From contig CAADGG010000090.1 of the NCBI GenBank assembly GCA_900696485.1, positions 1 to 64,000 of the forward strand: a DNA stretch of 64,000 bases, in the 5' to 3' direction. The notes under the pieces were generated by a model. That model saw only the letters and a program-made list of their open reading frames with translations. It was not told the origin of the DNA and searched no databases. Position numbers and translations under genes: made by a program. This document shows, one piece after another, positions 19,206-29,938 of this stretch. The stretch is from an uncultured Pseudomonadota bacterium (GTDB lineage: Bacteria; Myxococcota_A; UBA9160; PR03). Numbering within the stretch: the stretch's first letter is position 1; every line of letters begins with the position of its first letter.

Positions 19206-19235
19206 CTTCCGAGACAGTATCTTCCGACACAGTAT
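19206..19235 (+). repeat. 15-bp tandem repeat between the two tRNA genes
   Basis: Two adjoining 15-base units (19206-19220, 19221-19235) with a single mismatch. The first twelve bases, CTTCCGAGACAG, also occur in the palindromic element copy at 32835-32863, which may be chance. Confidence 0.6.
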
Positions 19236-19260
19236 GGACGGATCGATCCGCCGGGAAATC

Positions 19261-19337
19261 GGCCCAGTAGCCCAGTTGGATAGAGCGCTTGCCTCCGGAG
19301 CAAGAGGTCGCAGGTTCGAATCCTGCCTGGGTCACCA
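19261..19337 (+). tRNA. tRNA-Arg (anticodon CCG)
   Basis: Acceptor GGCCCAG/CTGGGTC (one G-U pair), anticodon stem CTTGC/GCAAG with loop CTCCGGA giving anticodon CCG, T-arm GCAGG/CCTGC with TTCGAAT, and encoded CCA (19335-19337). The D-stem GCCC/GAGC has one C-A mismatch, probably tolerated. CCG reads CGG. Confidence 0.95.
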
Positions 19338-19363
19338 TCCTCGCCCGCGTCGGATCGTCGCCC

Positions 19364-19891
19364 TCAGGTCTCCTGCAGGCCGCGCACCATCAGGATCTTG
19401 CCGGAACGGATCAGCTCGCGGAGCCCGCACGGGCGCAGCAGCGTGATGATGGCATCGAGCTTCTCGCTCGACCCGTAGACGCGGAGCATCAGCGAGTTCT
19501 CGCCGTAGTCCGTCACCTTGGCTCCGAAGTGCTCGGCGATCTGCAGGACCTCGCTGCGTTCGTGGAGTCCACACTCGACCTTCACCAGCGCGATCTCGGT
19601 TTCGTACGCGTCGTCTCCGGTGTGATCGAGCGCGTGGACGACGTCGACCAGCTTGTGGAGCTGCTTGATGATCTGCTCGAGCGTCGCCGGGTCTCCGCTG
19701 CATGTGATCGTCATGCGCGAGAAGTGGCCCTCGGCTGCGGGGCTCACGACGAGGCTCTCGATGTTGTAGCCACGCCGTGCGAACACCAAGGCGACACGGA
19801 CCAGGACGCCCGGCCGGTTGTGGACGTAAAGCGAAATCGTACGGACGTGATCGCGGCGCCAGGCCGGCGTGGCCGGTTCAGGTGCTGCCAC
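19364..19891 (-). CDS. ilvN: Acetolactate synthase small (regulatory) subunit
   Basis: Regulatory subunit that activates and gives valine feedback control to the IlvB catalytic subunit. ISLYVHNRPGVLVRVALVF at the N-terminus is the ACT domain, with GYNIESL and FSRMTI. The C-terminal domain (about 90-170) has ENSLMLRVYG. 175 residues, normal. GTG start with GGAGAAG before it; it overlaps the end of ilvB by 14 bases, so the pair is coupled. It converges on the tRNA-Arg gene with no clear terminator between. Confidence 0.94.
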   Translation of the reverse strand: MAAPEPATPAWRRDHVRTISLYVHNRPGVLVRVALVFARRGYNIESLVVSPAAEGHFSRMTITCSGDPATLEQIIKQLHKLVDVVHALDHTGDDAYETEIALVKVECGLHERSEVLQIAEHFGAKVTDYGENSLMLRVYGSSEKLDAIITLLRPCGLRELIRSGKILMVRGLQET

Positions 19892-21593
19892 TGGGCTTCT
19901 CCAATCGGTGTCTGGGCGGGTCGATGATCATGTGCGACACGGGCGCGCCGGCGGGAATCATCGGGAAGACGTTGTCCTCCTTCAGGACCTCGGCGACCAC
20001 CAGCGCGGGACCCTTCACCGACCGCGCCGCCTTCAGCTGGCGGTCGATGTCCGCCGCGCGGCGGATCCGGAAGGCCTCGATGCCGTAGGCGTTCGCGAGC
20101 TTGACGAAATCCGGATTGCCCTCGAGGTCGACTCCGGAGAGGCGGTTGTCGTAGAACAGCTCCTGCCATTGACGAACCATGCCGAGGTAGTTGTTGTTGA
20201 TGATCAGGCAGCGCGCCGAAAGGCCGTGCACGGCGGCCGTCGCCAATTCGGCCATCGTCATCTGGAAACCGCCATCCCCGACGACCGCCCAGACCTCGGC
20301 ATCCGGTCGTGCGAACTTGGCGCCGATTGCCGCCGGCCATCCGAAGCCCATGGTTCCGGCGCCGCCGGAGGTGATCCAATGGCGATTCGCGGCGGTCTTC
20401 AGGAATTGGGCCGCCCACATCTGGTGTTGCCCGACATCCGCGGTGATGACCGCCTTGCCCTCCGTCACGTGATGCAGGCGGTCGAGCACGTGCTGGGCCC
20501 GCAGGCCGCCTTTCTTCGGGTACTTGAGGGGATACTGGCGCCGCCAGGCCGCACAGCGCTCGATCCACGCGGTGGTCTCCCCAGGCTCGAGGACGGCGAG
20601 GAGATCCTCGAGCACGAGCCGGGCATCGCCCTGCAGTGAGATGTCGGGCCGGAGCACCTTGTTGAACTCGGCCGTGTCGATGTCGAGGTGGATCTTCTTC
20701 GCATCCATGCAGAACTCGTCGACCTTGCCGGTCACGCGATCGTCCCAACGCGCTCCGATGGCGAAGATCAGGTCGCAGTGGACCACGGCCTTGTTGGCGT
20801 AGGCGGTGCCGTGCATGCCCATCATGCCGAGGTGCAGCGGATGCGTCTCGTCTGCCGCCCCCTTGCCGAGCAGCGTGTTCACGATCGGAGCGCGCAGTCG
20901 CTCGGCCAGCTCGATCACCGCCTTGCCGGCGTTGGAGATCACGGCGCCCTGGCCCACGTAGAGCAGCGGACGTTCGGCATCGCGGAGCAACCGCGCCGCT
21001 GCTTCGACCCGTTCCTGTGGAGCGTGTGTCGGGACCTGGTAGCCCGGCAGCGAGATCTCCTCGACGAACGGGGCGTCGCACGGTCCGGAGCTGATGTCCT
21101 TCGGGATGTCGATCAGCACCGGCCCCGGCCGACCCGTGTTCGCGATGTAGAAGGCCTCGCGCATCACGCGGGGGATGTCTCGGGCGTCCTTGACGAGATA
21201 GCTGTGCTTGACGACCGGATAGGTGATGCCGGTGACGTCGGCCTCCTGGAACGCATCCTTGCCGAGGTTCACCGTGTTGGTCTGACCGGTGATGACGATC
21301 AGCGGGGACGAGTCCATGAGCGCCGTCAGCAGACCCGTCACGGTATTGGTGGCGCCGGGCCCCGACGTCACCAGCACGACGCCCGGACGGCCCGTTGCGC
21401 GGGCGTAGCCGTCGGCCATGTGGGTGGCGCCCTGCTCGTGGCGGACGAGGATCAGCTTGATCCGGGAATCGACGAGCGCATCGAAGATCGGGATCACCGC
21501 CCCGCCCGAGAGCCCGAAGATGTGCTCGACCCCCTCTCGCTCGAGGCACTGCACCAACTTTTCGGCACCAGTCGGGATTTTGTCCACTGTCAT
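19878..21593 (-). CDS. ilvB: Acetolactate synthase large (catalytic) subunit
   Basis: Thiamine-diphosphate enzyme of the first common step in branched-chain amino acid synthesis. 571 residues. The catalytic glutamate is in LVRHEQGATHMADGYARATG. The FAD/ThDP fold has SGPGATNTVTGLLTA, the QMTMAELATAAVHGL region and GDGGFQMT, with NNNYLGMVRQWQ for ThDP/Mg binding. ATG at 21593 with only a weak ribosome site. It is not adjacent to ilvC, unlike the ilvBN-C order common in related bacteria. Confidence 0.96.
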   Translation of the reverse strand: MTVDKIPTGAEKLVQCLEREGVEHIFGLSGGAVIPIFDALVDSRIKLILVRHEQGATHMADGYARATGRPGVVLVTSGPGATNTVTGLLTALMDSSPLIVITGQTNTVNLGKDAFQEADVTGITYPVVKHSYLVKDARDIPRVMREAFYIANTGRPGPVLIDIPKDISSGPCDAPFVEEISLPGYQVPTHAPQERVEAAARLLRDAERPLLYVGQGAVISNAGKAVIELAERLRAPIVNTLLGKGAADETHPLHLGMMGMHGTAYANKAVVHCDLIFAIGARWDDRVTGKVDEFCMDAKKIHLDIDTAEFNKVLRPDISLQGDARLVLEDLLAVLEPGETTAWIERCAAWRRQYPLKYPKKGGLRAQHVLDRLHHVTEGKAVITADVGQHQMWAAQFLKTAANRHWITSGGAGTMGFGWPAAIGAKFARPDAEVWAVVGDGGFQMTMAELATAAVHGLSARCLIINNNYLGMVRQWQELFYDNRLSGVDLEGNPDFVKLANAYGIEAFRIRRAADIDRQLKAARSVKGPALVVAEVLKEDNVFPMIPAGAPVSHMIIDPPRHRLEKPSGST

Positions 21594-21735
21594 GATCTGG
21601 CGAGCCTAGAAGAGCATCGTTTCGGGCGCAAATCGCGCCGGGGCCGAGGCGTCGGCGCATGATTCATCCACGAATCGGACAAAATAGGCGTACCCGTGGG
21701 GACCATGCCAGAAATTTCCCACTTTCGGCGACGAT

Positions 21736-22613
21736 TCAGAGGCCGCGGGCGGATTCGGGGCGGAGGGGGATGGCGCCGGCCAGAGCGGCGTCGAGGGTGC
21801 GGAGGATCCGGACGCGGTCGGCCGGCAGGCGCCCTCCGAGCGGCAGGTAGTTGGAGGCGTGATTGGTCCGGAAGACGGCATCGGTCGGGCGTGCGCAATC
21901 GATGATCGTGCGCAGCTCTCCGAGCAGCCCGGCGACGTCCGGCAGCTCGAAACGGCCGGTCTCGGCGAGCCGGGCGATCGGCGTACCGGGCACGACGGTC
22001 AGCGTCAGCGCGGCGAAGTAGGCGGGATCCATGGCGGTGACGAGGGCAGCCGTGTGCTGCGCATGCTCCTGGCTCCGCTCGAGGCCGCCGGCACCGAGCA
22101 GGACGATCACGCTGGTCTCGAAGCCGGCGGCATGCGCGCGGCGCGCCGCTTCGATGTGGTCGGCAGCGCTGCCTCCCTTGGCGATGCGCCGGAGCACGAC
22201 GTCGTCCCCAGACTCGGGCCCGAGATACAGGCGCGTGAGGCCCCCGGCGCGCAGCTGCGCGAGTTCGGCGTCGCTCTTGTCGAGGACATTGCGCGCCGTC
22301 GCATAGCAGGAGATCCGTCGCAAGCGGGGGAACCCCTCGCGGGCGCCTGCCAGAATCGGCAGCCAGTGATCCAGCGGCAGGACCAATGCGTCTCCGTCGG
22401 CGACGAAGAGCTTCTCGATTCGCGAACCGGCCGCGCGCGTGGCGAGCTGGAGATCCTCGAGGGACGCTCCCAGTTCGCGCACGCGGAATCGCTTGTCCCG
22501 GTACATGTCGCAGTACGTGCAGTGGTTGTGGGAGCACCCGATCGTCGCCTGGAGGATGTAGGCGTCGTGTTCGGACGGAGGGCGGAAGACACGGCCTTCG
22601 TAGCGCATGATCC

Positions 22614-22617
<4 letters not shown>
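21736..22617 (-). CDS. Radical SAM protein, Elp3/MiaB-type core
   Basis: The CxxxCxxC iron-sulfur motif is plain in IGCSHNHCTYCDMYRDKRF (about 27-45), and LYLGPESGDD and VVPGTPIARL are typical of the Elp3/MiaB-like radical SAM barrel (HemN/YgiQ-like group). 293 residues, with no added TRAM, B12-binding or HemN C-terminal domain that I can see, so the substrate is unknown. The ATG at 22617 overlaps the uvrA stop (ATGA), so it is probably translated with uvrA. A second ATG three codons later is possible. Confidence 0.85.
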
Positions 22618-25496
<2,879 letters not shown>

Positions 25497-25548
25497 GGGG
25501 AGGACGCGCAGGATAGCCGAACGGCCAGACGGTCCTATCTTCTGCGGC

Positions 25549-26343
25549 ATGCGCGGGACGACTTTGCTTGCGGTTCTGATCGCGGCCCTCGGGATCGCCG
25601 CCGGCGCGACGGCCGACGACGAGGGCGCCGCCCGGCCGCCGCTGGGGGCCGCGGCTGGACGCGAGGCCGAGCGCGCGCGGATGGTCGCCGAGCAGATCGA
25701 GGCGCGCGGCGTCGCGGATGCGCGGGTGGTCGCTGCGATGCGGGCGGTTCCGCGCCACGCGTTCGTGCCGGCGGAACACGCGGCAGACGCCTACGCGGAT
25801 CGTGCGCTCCCGATCCGGCACGGCTCTCGGATCAGCCAGCCGTACGTTGTCGCGGTGATGACCGAGCAGGCCGCCGTGGCGCCGGGTGCTCGGGTTCTGG
25901 AGGTCGGAACCGGCTCCGGCTACCAGGCCGCCGTGCTCGCCGCGATGGGCTGCGAGGTCTACACGATCGAGATCGTCGAGCCGCTGGCGCGCGAAGCGGA
26001 GACGACGCTGCGTCGGCTCGGATTCGGGCCGGAGCGGACCGGCGTCGTGGGGGGTGTGCGGGTCCGGGCCGGCGACGGCTATCGCGGCTGGCCCGAGGCG
26101 GCTCCCTTCGACGCGGTGATCGTCACGGCCGCGGCCCCGCGAACGCCGACGCCGCTACTCGAGCAACTCGCCGTCGGTGGGCGCCTCGTGATTCCGGTCG
26201 ACATCCCCGGGGATCAGCAGGAACTCCAGGTGCACGAGCGCACCCCCGATGGATTCGAGGTCCGACGCGTGTTCGGCGTTCGTTTCATCCCGATGACCGG
26301 TGAGGTTCGCATGCCGGCGACGCCCGGAGCGAGCGCGCCCTAG
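25549..26343 (+). CDS. pcm: Exported protein-L-isoaspartate O-methyltransferase
   Basis: Methylates isoaspartyl residues in damaged proteins using S-adenosylmethionine. Family blocks are present: MVAEQIEARGVADARVVAAM, PRHAFVP, SAM motif LEVGTGSGYQAAVLA, and GDGYRGWPE. 264 residues. Unusually, the protein begins with a clear signal peptide (MRGTTLLAVLIAALGIAAG, likely cleavage after ATA at 22), so it should act in the periplasm, where SAM supply is doubtful. Divergent from uvrA, with starts 52 bases apart. Confidence 0.88.
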   Translation: MRGTTLLAVLIAALGIAAGATADDEGAARPPLGAAAGREAERARMVAEQIEARGVADARVVAAMRAVPRHAFVPAEHAADAYADRALPIRHGSRISQPYVVAVMTEQAAVAPGARVLEVGTGSGYQAAVLAAMGCEVYTIEIVEPLAREAETTLRRLGFGPERTGVVGGVRVRAGDGYRGWPEAAPFDAVIVTAAAPRTPTPLLEQLAVGGRLVIPVDIPGDQQELQVHERTPDGFEVRRVFGVRFIPMTGEVRMPATPGASAP

Positions 26344-27074
26344 CACTGATAGGTGCGGGTCCGCTCTTCGACCCACGCGCTCAGTTCGCGTCGAATCTCG
26401 CTCGGGATCTCGGTGAAGCGCACGCCCATGCCGATCGGAGCATGGAAGCGTCGCAGATTGCCGGGGACGTTGTTCCAGACGACTGTCGCCGGGAGCGAGG
26501 CCTCGCCACCCGGCAAGGAGAACGAAAGCTGCACCGCTCCACCGCGCAATGTCGGGCGCGGCGTTGCCACGAAGGCGCCGGTGATGGAGAGGTTGTGGAC
26601 GACGGCCACCTTCGTGCCGTTCTTCGCGAGGACTCTCGCGGGGAGATCGGCGGGGACGCGTTGTTCGAGGCGCGGCAGGGCCGGGGCATGGGCATAGCGT
26701 GCTTCGTTGACGACGAAGCGCAGTTCTTCGTCGCTGGCCGGGTCGAAGAGCGCGAAGCGAGCGCCGGCCTGACGGATCCGGGCACGCTCGGCGGCCGTGG
26801 GACGTGGACCGAAGACGATCCACGGAATGGGTCGAATCGGATGCTTCTCGCCGATCTCGCGGAGTGCCGCGGGCAGGTCCTCGAGGCCGTGTTCGCTCGA
26901 GAGGAATCCGACGGCGAAAGGGCGGGGGGCCGCCGATTGGGCCGCCAGCGCTGCGTCGAGGTCCGCCGCCCGAACGCCGCGCCCCGCGCCGATCAGGGAG
27001 AGCCGAGCGGCGAGATTCCGGGCGGGTTCGTCCGGACCCAACACGAGGATCTGGGGACGATCGGCCTGCGACAT
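26340..27074 (-). CDS. PilZ-domain protein with an N-terminal receiver-like region
   Basis: C-terminal PilZ domain (about residues 135-244): the EQRVPADLPARV segment supplies the R-x3-x-R-type arm and NLSITGAFVAT is the N/D-x-S-x2-G motif, so c-di-GMP binding is likely. The N-terminal 125 residues begin ILVLGPDEPARNLAARL and resemble a response-regulator fold, without a convincing phosphoacceptor. Start ATG at 27074; GTG at 27086 is an alternative. The stop overlaps the stop of the convergent pcm gene. Probable role: c-di-GMP output affecting motility or surface traits. Confidence 0.75.
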   Translation of the reverse strand: MSQADRPQILVLGPDEPARNLAARLSLIGAGRGVRAADLDAALAAQSAAPRPFAVGFLSSEHGLEDLPAALREIGEKHPIRPIPWIVFGPRPTAAERARIRQAGARFALFDPASDEELRFVVNEARYAHAPALPRLEQRVPADLPARVLAKNGTKVAVVHNLSITGAFVATPRPTLRGGAVQLSFSLPGGEASLPATVVWNNVPGNLRRFHAPIGMGVRFTEIPSEIRRELSAWVEERTRTYQC

Positions 27075-27151
27075 GCGGTGCTGCACTCCCGGATCCCGCT
27101 ATCGACCCGCCCCGTCTGAGCCTTGAACGTGTCGGACGGCCACGGTCCCAC

Positions 27152-28570
27152 TCAGCGCCGCGCGGCGTGGTCGGCCAGGAGCTGCGCGAGGCAGCCGGTC
27201 AGGCGCTGCGCGGTCGGCACGTGCAGGAATTCGTTGGGGCCGTGGGCATTGGATCCCGGGCCGAGCACCCCGGTGACCAGGTACTGGGCATCCGGGAACG
27301 CCGTGGCCAGCATGGCGAGGAACGGGATCGTGCCGCCTTCGCCCATCCAGGCTGGCGCCCGGCCGAACCAGGCTTCGGAGGCCCGCTCCAGTGCGGTCTC
27401 GAGCCAGGCTTCCGGTGCCGGCGCGTTCCAGCCTGGCGCGGAGGTGCTCGCCTCGAAACGGACCACGGCGCCGCCGGGAGGATCGGCCTCCAATCGAGAC
27501 TGCAGCCGCGCGACGGCGGCGTCGGCCGGCACGCCGGGTGGCAGCCGCAACGAGAGCTTCACGGCGGTTTCGGTTCTCAGCGTGTTGCCGGCCGCGTCGA
27601 GAGACGGCAACCCCGCTGCCCCGGTGACTTCGAGGGCCGGGCGCCAGGTTCGATCGAGGACGCGCGCGGCGCCGTCGCGGCCCATCGGTGCGGTCCGGCC
27701 GGCGAAGGGAAAGCGATGCCAGTGCGCGTCGCCGAGTACGGCAGCGGCCGCTGCGGCCTGGGCGACGCGGTCGGCCGGGATTTCGGCGTGGAGTTCGGAC
27801 AGCAGGATGGCGCCGGTCTCCGCATCCTCGATCCGGGCGAGCAGTTGCCGGAGGATCCGAAAGCTCGACGGGACCACGCCGCCGGCATCGCCCGAATGCA
27901 CCGCTTCCTCGAGCACCCGGACGCGCAAAACCCCGCCCGCGATCCCGCGCAGTGACGTGGTACTCCACAGTCGCTCGTAGTCGCCGCATCCCGAATCGAG
28001 GCACACCACCAGACCGGGCCGTCCGATCCGCGCGCGCAGATGTTCGAGATACGCGGGCAGGTCGTAGCTGCCGCTTTCCTCACAGGTCTCGATCAGGACG
28101 ATGCAGCGGGCGTGGGGGAGCCGTTGCGCGTCGAGCTGTGCGAGCGCCGTCAGCGACGCGAAGACGGCATAGCCGTCGTCGGCGGCGCCGCGGCCGTAGA
28201 GGCGCTCGTCGCGCAGGACCGGCCGCCAGGCCGCAAGCCCGGGCGCCCACGGCTCCATCTCGGGCTGCTTGTCGAGATGGCCGTACAGCAGCACCGTGTC
28301 GTTCCCAGAGCCGGGAATCTCGAGCAGCAGCAGAGGCGTCCGGCCGGGCAGACGGACGACCTCGCTGCGGAGTCCGCGCAGCGGCTGTTCACGACACCAT
28401 TGCTCAGCCCGTGCGACCGCGCGTTCCAGATGTCCGTGAGCCGCCCAATCCGGATCGAAGTGGGGGGACTTGGCGGGGATCTCGACGTAGTCCGACAGCG
28501 CGGGCAGGATCGAAGTCCGGAAGGCGGTCGCGATCTCCCGGCGCGCCTGCTCGACGTCGAACGTGCCCAT
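27152..28570 (-). CDS. M20-family metallopeptidase (dipeptidase-like)
   Basis: Two-zinc amidohydrolase. Ligands visible: H98 and D100 in LLYGHLDKQPEM, the bridging Asp in GRGAADDGYA (131/132), the general-base pair in IETCEESGSYD (164/165), and the C-terminal His in GPGSNAHGPNEF. A dimerisation domain lies between about 200 and 350. 472 residues, close to CNDP/PepV-like dipeptidases; no signal peptide. ATG at 28570, five bases after the stop of the upstream haem-motif gene, hence one transcript. Confidence 0.85.
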   Translation of the reverse strand: MGTFDVEQARREIATAFRTSILPALSDYVEIPAKSPHFDPDWAAHGHLERAVARAEQWCREQPLRGLRSEVVRLPGRTPLLLLEIPGSGNDTVLLYGHLDKQPEMEPWAPGLAAWRPVLRDERLYGRGAADDGYAVFASLTALAQLDAQRLPHARCIVLIETCEESGSYDLPAYLEHLRARIGRPGLVVCLDSGCGDYERLWSTTSLRGIAGGVLRVRVLEEAVHSGDAGGVVPSSFRILRQLLARIEDAETGAILLSELHAEIPADRVAQAAAAAAVLGDAHWHRFPFAGRTAPMGRDGAARVLDRTWRPALEVTGAAGLPSLDAAGNTLRTETAVKLSLRLPPGVPADAAVARLQSRLEADPPGGAVVRFEASTSAPGWNAPAPEAWLETALERASEAWFGRAPAWMGEGGTIPFLAMLATAFPDAQYLVTGVLGPGSNAHGPNEFLHVPTAQRLTGCLAQLLADHAARR

Positions 28571-28575
28571 CTCGC

Positions 28576-29778
28576 TCAGCGCGGCTCGGCGAGTTTGCGC
28601 AGCTCGGCGAGTCGGACGCGAACGCTTTCGGGCAGGTCGACACCGGCCGCCCCGGTGTAGCTCGTGATCGTCGCGGCCTCGAGCAGTTCGTAGGCTCGCA
28701 TCGCGGTCGGCGTCCCTGGCGCGCGCCGGATCGCCGTCTCGAGGTAGAAATCCGCCTGCGACAGCCAGAAGGTGTCGTCGATGCGAAGTTCGCTGATCCC
28801 GAGCAGAGTGAACGCTTCGGCCTGTTCCCCGGCTGAGTGCGTGGGGTCGGCGAGCCAGCGATGCAGAAGGCTCGATGCGATGATGAAGCGGACCAGAGGG
28901 CGCTGATCGGAGCCGAATGGGTCGAGCGAACGCGCTTCTTCCACCAGCCGGCGCGGGGTCGCGAGATCCGGTGGCGACTCGGCCAGCGGGCGCAGGGTTC
29001 GCAGGTCCTGGATCCAGTGCTCGACGTCTCGCCGGAGTTGCAGCCACAGATCCGGGCGCCTGGCGAACCGTTCGAGCACCGGCACCGGCCGGTCATAGTC
29101 GCCTTTCACGCGAATCGCCGTGACCAGGTAGTCGGTCAGCGGACCGAGCATCGCCGAGGGGTGCATCTCGGTCGTCTGGAACAGGGTCTCGAGTGTCGTG
29201 AGCGCCTCATCGAACTGGCGCGTCGCCAAGAGAAGGCGGGCTCGCTCTTCCGGTCTCAGAGCGGCGAGAGCGCTCTCGTCGACGAACTTCTCGGTGATCG
29301 GCGAGTCGCCGGGACTTTGCAGCTTGGTATGACAGGCGACGCAGTTCTCGCTCGCCTGTTGGACCAGGAAGGCGGCGCTGTCGCTGCGGCCTTCTCGGAA
29401 GCGCTCGAGTGCGTTGCGCGCGTCGGCCGCCAGCGAGCGGCCCAGGAAGCGGCGCGCCGGATCTTCTTCGCCGGCGTGACGAGCCAGCAGCTCGGCGTCG
29501 GCGGCGAGCGACTCGAGCGCGCGCGTCAGCTTCTCGCGCACGCCGGGATCGTCGAAGCCGCCCCGGACCGCGAGCGGCAACAGGAACTGCATGCTGGTGA
29601 AGATCTCGCGCATCCGCGTGCGGGTCGGGTCGGCGTCGGGTTCCGGAGCGTCGGCTGCACGACTCATCGGCGCCGGGACGTGGACCGTGACCAGGAAACC
29701 GAGCAGCAGACCAGCGGTGCGCCACGACAGGCGTCGGCCTCGGCGCCGGAATCGACCTTGGATCGCAGTTGCCGGCAT
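28576..29778 (-). CDS. Exported protein with a single c-type haem motif
   Basis: 400 residues. An N-terminal basic segment and hydrophobic helix (about 18-38) end in ADA, so it is exported or anchored. One CVACH haem-attachment motif at 146-150. The part after about 190 is helical and TPR-like (FDEALTTLETLFQ, RAYELLEAATI). I do not recognise a named family; a periplasmic cytochrome c-related protein is the best description. SD GGGAGGGAG precedes the ATG at 29778. Followed by the M20 peptidase with a 5-base gap. Confidence 0.7.
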   Translation of the reverse strand: MPATAIQGRFRRRGRRLSWRTAGLLLGFLVTVHVPAPMSRAADAPEPDADPTRTRMREIFTSMQFLLPLAVRGGFDDPGVREKLTRALESLAADAELLARHAGEEDPARRFLGRSLAADARNALERFREGRSDSAAFLVQQASENCVACHTKLQSPGDSPITEKFVDESALAALRPEERARLLLATRQFDEALTTLETLFQTTEMHPSAMLGPLTDYLVTAIRVKGDYDRPVPVLERFARRPDLWLQLRRDVEHWIQDLRTLRPLAESPPDLATPRRLVEEARSLDPFGSDQRPLVRFIIASSLLHRWLADPTHSAGEQAEAFTLLGISELRIDDTFWLSQADFYLETAIRRAPGTPTAMRAYELLEAATITSYTGAAGVDLPESVRVRLAELRKLAEPR

Positions 29779-29846
29779 CGTCGACTCCCTCCCCTTGCCC
29801 AGTGAGCGGCGGCAAACTAGCCCGGCGATCGCGGTCCCGCTCACCG

Positions 29847-29862
29847 GAGTCGCTTGCGACTC
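29847..29862. promoter_or_regulatory. Inverted repeat between divergent genes
   Basis: GAGTCGC, two T, GCGACTC: a perfect 7-bp inverted repeat in the 160-bp gap between the haem-motif gene (minus) and the DUF4388 gene (plus). Possible operator; no regulator is implied by context. Confidence 0.25.
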
Positions 29863-29938
29863 GATTCGACCTGTGGATCCAGATTCCGAGCCGACCAGCC
29901 GATCCAAGGCGAAGCGACCAGACGGAAAGGTGCGCGAC

